From Haladaptatus sp. DJG-WS-42 (lineage in GTDB: Archaea; Halobacteriota; Halobacteria; Halobacteriales; Halococcaceae), in assembly GCF_037198285.1 (NCBI RefSeq), contig NZ_CP147243.1, forward strand, positions 1,426,001 to 1,490,000: DNA of 64,000 nucleotides, written 5' to 3'. A program made the translations under genes and the position numbers. How positions within the stretch are numbered: position 1 is the first letter of the stretch; the number at the start of each line of letters is the position of its first letter. Below are positions 61,770 through 64,000 of this stretch, one piece after another. The notes under the pieces were generated by a model that was not told the DNA's origin, did not search any database, and saw only the letters and a program-made list of their open reading frames with translations.

Positions 61770-62537
61770 TCAGTCGCTTGCTTCGGTCTCTTCGCTGTCT
61801 TCGTCGTCTTCTTCTTCGTCGCTGTCGTCAGCCTGCTTGTCGGCCTTGTCTTTCGGGCCAGCGTGGTCGGGTCGCTTGTCTGCTTTGTCGCGTGCGTTGT
61901 CTGCGCGCTTGTCGCTGCGGTCGCGGTCGTCGCGGTCAGCACGGTCGGATTTGTGGTCGCGGTCGTCGGTGCTGTCTGCGCGGTCGTGTTTCGCGGCGCG
62001 GTCGTTCGCTCTGTCCTTCTGTTCGTGGACGAACTCACGGACCATCTGGCCAAACGGTTTGTCGTCGTCAAGGTCGTCGCGGTCTAACAGGTGATGGACG
62101 AACCGAGAGACGTGCTGGCCAAACGGCGCGTCATCATCGTACGTTGGCTCCCAGTCGCCAAGGACGGTTGTCAGGGACGCGTTCTCGCCGTTCGCCGTGG
62201 CGACGATTTCGACTTCGACTTCCTCATCAGGGGTTGCGAGGGTCACCGTACCGTTTTCGTCGGTCGTGTAACTGCCCGCACCGGCGTAGCTGGCATCGCC
62301 GAGCGTGGTGACGTTCACGGTCGCAGATGCGACCGGCTCCGTCCCGTTGGTCACGGTGACGGTGGCATCTTCTTGGGTTTCACTCACGTGAATGGCGAGC
62401 GGTGCGTCGTTGCCCGCCGTCGCCATTGAGTCGTTTCCGGCGGCGTCGTCTCCGGCGAACGCAGCCACCGGACCGACGGTGGCGAGCAGCATGGCCAGGA
62501 CGGCGGCGACTGCGAACAGCTTTGGTTTCGTGCTCAT
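61770..62537 (-). CDS. Secreted charged protein with a duplicated motif
   Basis: 255 residues from the ATG at 62537. A signal peptide (~1-25, KLFAVAAVLAMLLATVGPVA) leads to an Ig/CARDB-like beta domain (~45-130). Then comes an internal duplication: DDDAPFGQHVSRFVHHLLDR and DDDKPFGQMVREFVHEQKDR. The last ~85 residues are a low-complexity tail of Asp, Arg, Lys and Glu. Likely surface-exposed. Function unknown. A TATA box (62564-62570) lies upstream. Confidence 0.83.
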   Translation of the reverse strand: MSTKPKLFAVAAVLAMLLATVGPVAAFAGDDAAGNDSMATAGNDAPLAIHVSETQEDATVTVTNGTEPVASATVNVTTLGDASYAGAGSYTTDENGTVTLATPDEEVEVEIVATANGENASLTTVLGDWEPTYDDDAPFGQHVSRFVHHLLDRDDLDDDKPFGQMVREFVHEQKDRANDRAAKHDRADSTDDRDHKSDRADRDDRDRSDKRADNARDKADKRPDHAGPKDKADKQADDSDEEEDDEDSEETEASD

Positions 62538-62563
62538 CGATTCAGTGATATTCTGTAAAAGGG

Positions 62564-62570
62564 ATAAATA
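62564..62570 (-). promoter_or_regulatory. TATA box of the secreted charged protein
   Basis: ATAAATA on the plus strand (TATTTAT on the coding strand), 27-33 bases before the ATG at 62537. Confidence 0.5.
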
Positions 62571-62752
62571 CAGATTTTTGTTCAGTTCAGTTTGGTGTGG
62601 TTCTTTCCGTTCACCCGACAAAAATGGACTGCTCAAATCGGGTCTTACGGTTCAAAAACGCCTCTGAATGTTTATCGACACTGTTGTGTTTTCGGACAAG
62701 TCAGCTCTCCTTTCACGAAAACAATCCAACATATCTGCGGGGCCGTGCTGAT

Positions 62753-64000
62753 TCAGACGCGCTCGACAAGCTCGTGGGCAGCGTCCGCGGCGCGCTCACG
62801 AATCGGTTCCTCGTCGCCGACGAGCACCTCGCGGTCGCGCATGAGCACTTGCCCGTCACAGACGGTGTGGCGCACGTCAGAGCCGCGGACGGCGTAGGCG
62901 AGGTGGCTCACGTAGTCGTGGGCGGGCGTCAGGTGTGGCGCGTCGAAGTCCACGACGGCGAAATCAGCCTTCGCCCCTTCTTCGATGCGTCCCACGTCGA
63001 AGCCAAGCGCCTCAGCACCGCCCTGCGTCGCCATCTCCACGACGGCTTCTGCGGGGACGGCACTCGCGTCCTCTGCGGCGAGTTTACCGAGCATCGCGGC
63101 GTCGCGCATCTCGTCGAACAGGTCTAAGTCGTTGTTGGAGGCCGCGCCGTCGGTGCCGAGTGCGACGGTCACACCCGCGTCGCGGAGGGCTTGGACGGGA
63201 GCCATCCCGCTTGCAAGTTTCATGTTCGATGCCGGGCAGTGAACGACCGATGCCTCGCGGCCTGCGAGCACCGAAATCTCCGTTTCATCGAGGTGGACGC
63301 CGTGGGCGAAGAAGTCGCCTGCCTCCAGCATCCCGAGGTCGTCTGCGTACTCGAGTGGGCGCTCGCCGCGCTCTTCTACTATCGGCTCAACTTCGTTCAC
63401 CGTCTCGTTCGCGTGGTAGTGCAGCGAGAGGCCCGCCTCGCGCACCTGCGGGATGAACTCGCGGTAGTACTCCTCGCCCACGGTCGTGAGGCTGTGGGGC
63501 ATCACCGCGGTCTTGATGCGGCCGTCCGCCGCGCCGTCGAACGCAGTGGCCACGTCGAGAGATTCATCGATGTCTGCCCACGCAGCCTCCTCGTCTCTGC
63601 CGATGGTGACGATGCCGTGGCCGATGCGGGCGCGGACGCCCAGCTCTTCGACGGCGGCGGCGACTTCGGGCACCTCGAAGTACATGTCTCCGAACGTCGT
63701 GACACCGGCTTTTATCATCTCGACGATGCCCAACTCGGCTCCGGCGCGCACGTCTTCTGGGGTTAACTCAGCCTCTGCGGGCCAGATATCTTCTTGCAGC
63801 CACTCCCCGAGCGGTTTGTCGTCGGCGTAGCCACGCAGGAGCGTCATCGCAACGTGGCAGTGGGCGTTTACGAGCCCCGGCATGACGAGCGACCCCGACG
63901 CGTCGAGCGTTTCATCGCCGGGTTCCACGTCGCCAACGGCGAGAATGGTGCCCGTGTCTTGGTCTACGAGCACGTCTGCGGCTTCGACCGACAAGTCCGG
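62753..64000 (-). CDS. MtaD-type amidohydrolase (deaminase), N-terminus cut by window end
   Basis: At least 415 residues; the frame is open to the end of the window, so the first ~15-20 are missing. Metal motifs are intact: NAHCHVAMTLLRG (HxH), LSLHYHANET, FFAHGVHLDE and GTDGAASNNDLD. The family deaminates methylthioadenosine, S-adenosylhomocysteine or adenosine. With ahcY in the same region, a role in SAH/adenosine recycling is likely. The exact substrate is uncertain. Confidence 0.9.
   Translation of the reverse strand, partial: PDLSVEAADVLVDQDTGTILAVGDVEPGDETLDASGSLVMPGLVNAHCHVAMTLLRGYADDKPLGEWLQEDIWPAEAELTPEDVRAGAELGIVEMIKAGVTTFGDMYFEVPEVAAAVEELGVRARIGHGIVTIGRDEEAAWADIDESLDVATAFDGAADGRIKTAVMPHSLTTVGEEYYREFIPQVREAGLSLHYHANETVNEVEPIVEERGERPLEYADDLGMLEAGDFFAHGVHLDETEISVLAGREASVVHCPASNMKLASGMAPVQALRDAGVTVALGTDGAASNNDLDLFDEMRDAAMLGKLAAEDASAVPAEAVVEMATQGGAEALGFDVGRIEEGAKADFAVVDFDAPHLTPAHDYVSHLAYAVRGSDVRHTVCDGQVLMRDREVLVGDEEPIRERAADAAHELVERV

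Overview
The window is chromosomal DNA of a haloarchaeon (class Halobacteria); the genus is not decided. The evidence is consistent: strongly acidic proteins with GC-rich codons, archaeal information-processing genes (RadA, RfcS, PCNA, PriL, Orc1/Cdc6, Hjc, archaeal AlaRS, NMD3, HUH-type Rep-like protein), the ubiquitin-like modifier SAMP2, the single and the fused double TatC typical of haloarchaea, and many genes with a TATA box about 25-30 bases before the start codon, which suggests leaderless transcripts. No rRNA, tRNA or CRISPR array was recognised.

Layout. 1-8.6 kb: the end of sufS, sufU, radA, the pspAB-htpX stress pair, nmd3 with an overlapping Taw2-like tRNA methyltransferase, and an XPD/DinG-like Fe-S helicase. 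8.6-16.3 kb: a secreted beta-propeller protein, a YkgJ-type cysteine cluster protein, an NAD(P)-binding protein with a membrane partner, several small haloarchaeal families, a PHP enzyme and a ferredoxin. 16.3-21.5 kb: a GNAT with an HTH domain and an electron-transfer operon (etfB-etfA-fixC/X-small gene). 21.6-26.7 kb: a cupin and a cupin remnant, a GATase, an alpha/beta-hydrolase homologue without its nucleophile, and alaS.

27.2-31.4 kb: the standout region. A 4.2-kb integrative element lies inside the coding sequence of a TspO/MBR family gene. A 13-bp direct repeat marks both junctions, and removing one copy plus the element restores a continuous 167-residue TspO. The element carries a tyrosine recombinase overlapping a DNA-binding accessory gene, small ORFs, a protein resembling HUH rolling-circle initiators, and an AT-rich membrane protein of unknown function. 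No capsid or spike gene was seen, so it looks like a mini integrative element rather than a provirus.

31.8-52.8 kb: rfcS, a bactofilin-like membrane protein, samp2-GNAT, two phosphohexomutases, larB, rpiA, an SDR-like protein without the catalytic Tyr, orc, a MutS-related ATPase, MFS-thioesterase, larE, the divergent tatC genes, a ribbon-helix-helix regulator overlapping a queuosine-precursor-type transporter, and rlmE. 52.9-55.6 kb: a tightly overlapped arsenic operon (arsR-arsC-arsM plus an unassigned membrane protein) with an ArsR/SmtB-like operator placed over the promoter. 55.9-64 kb: pcn, priL, a SWIM zinc-finger protein, hjc, an FNT channel, ahcY, a secreted charged protein and an MtaD-type deaminase cut by the window end. 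AhcY and the deaminase fit a common role in S-adenosylhomocysteine handling.
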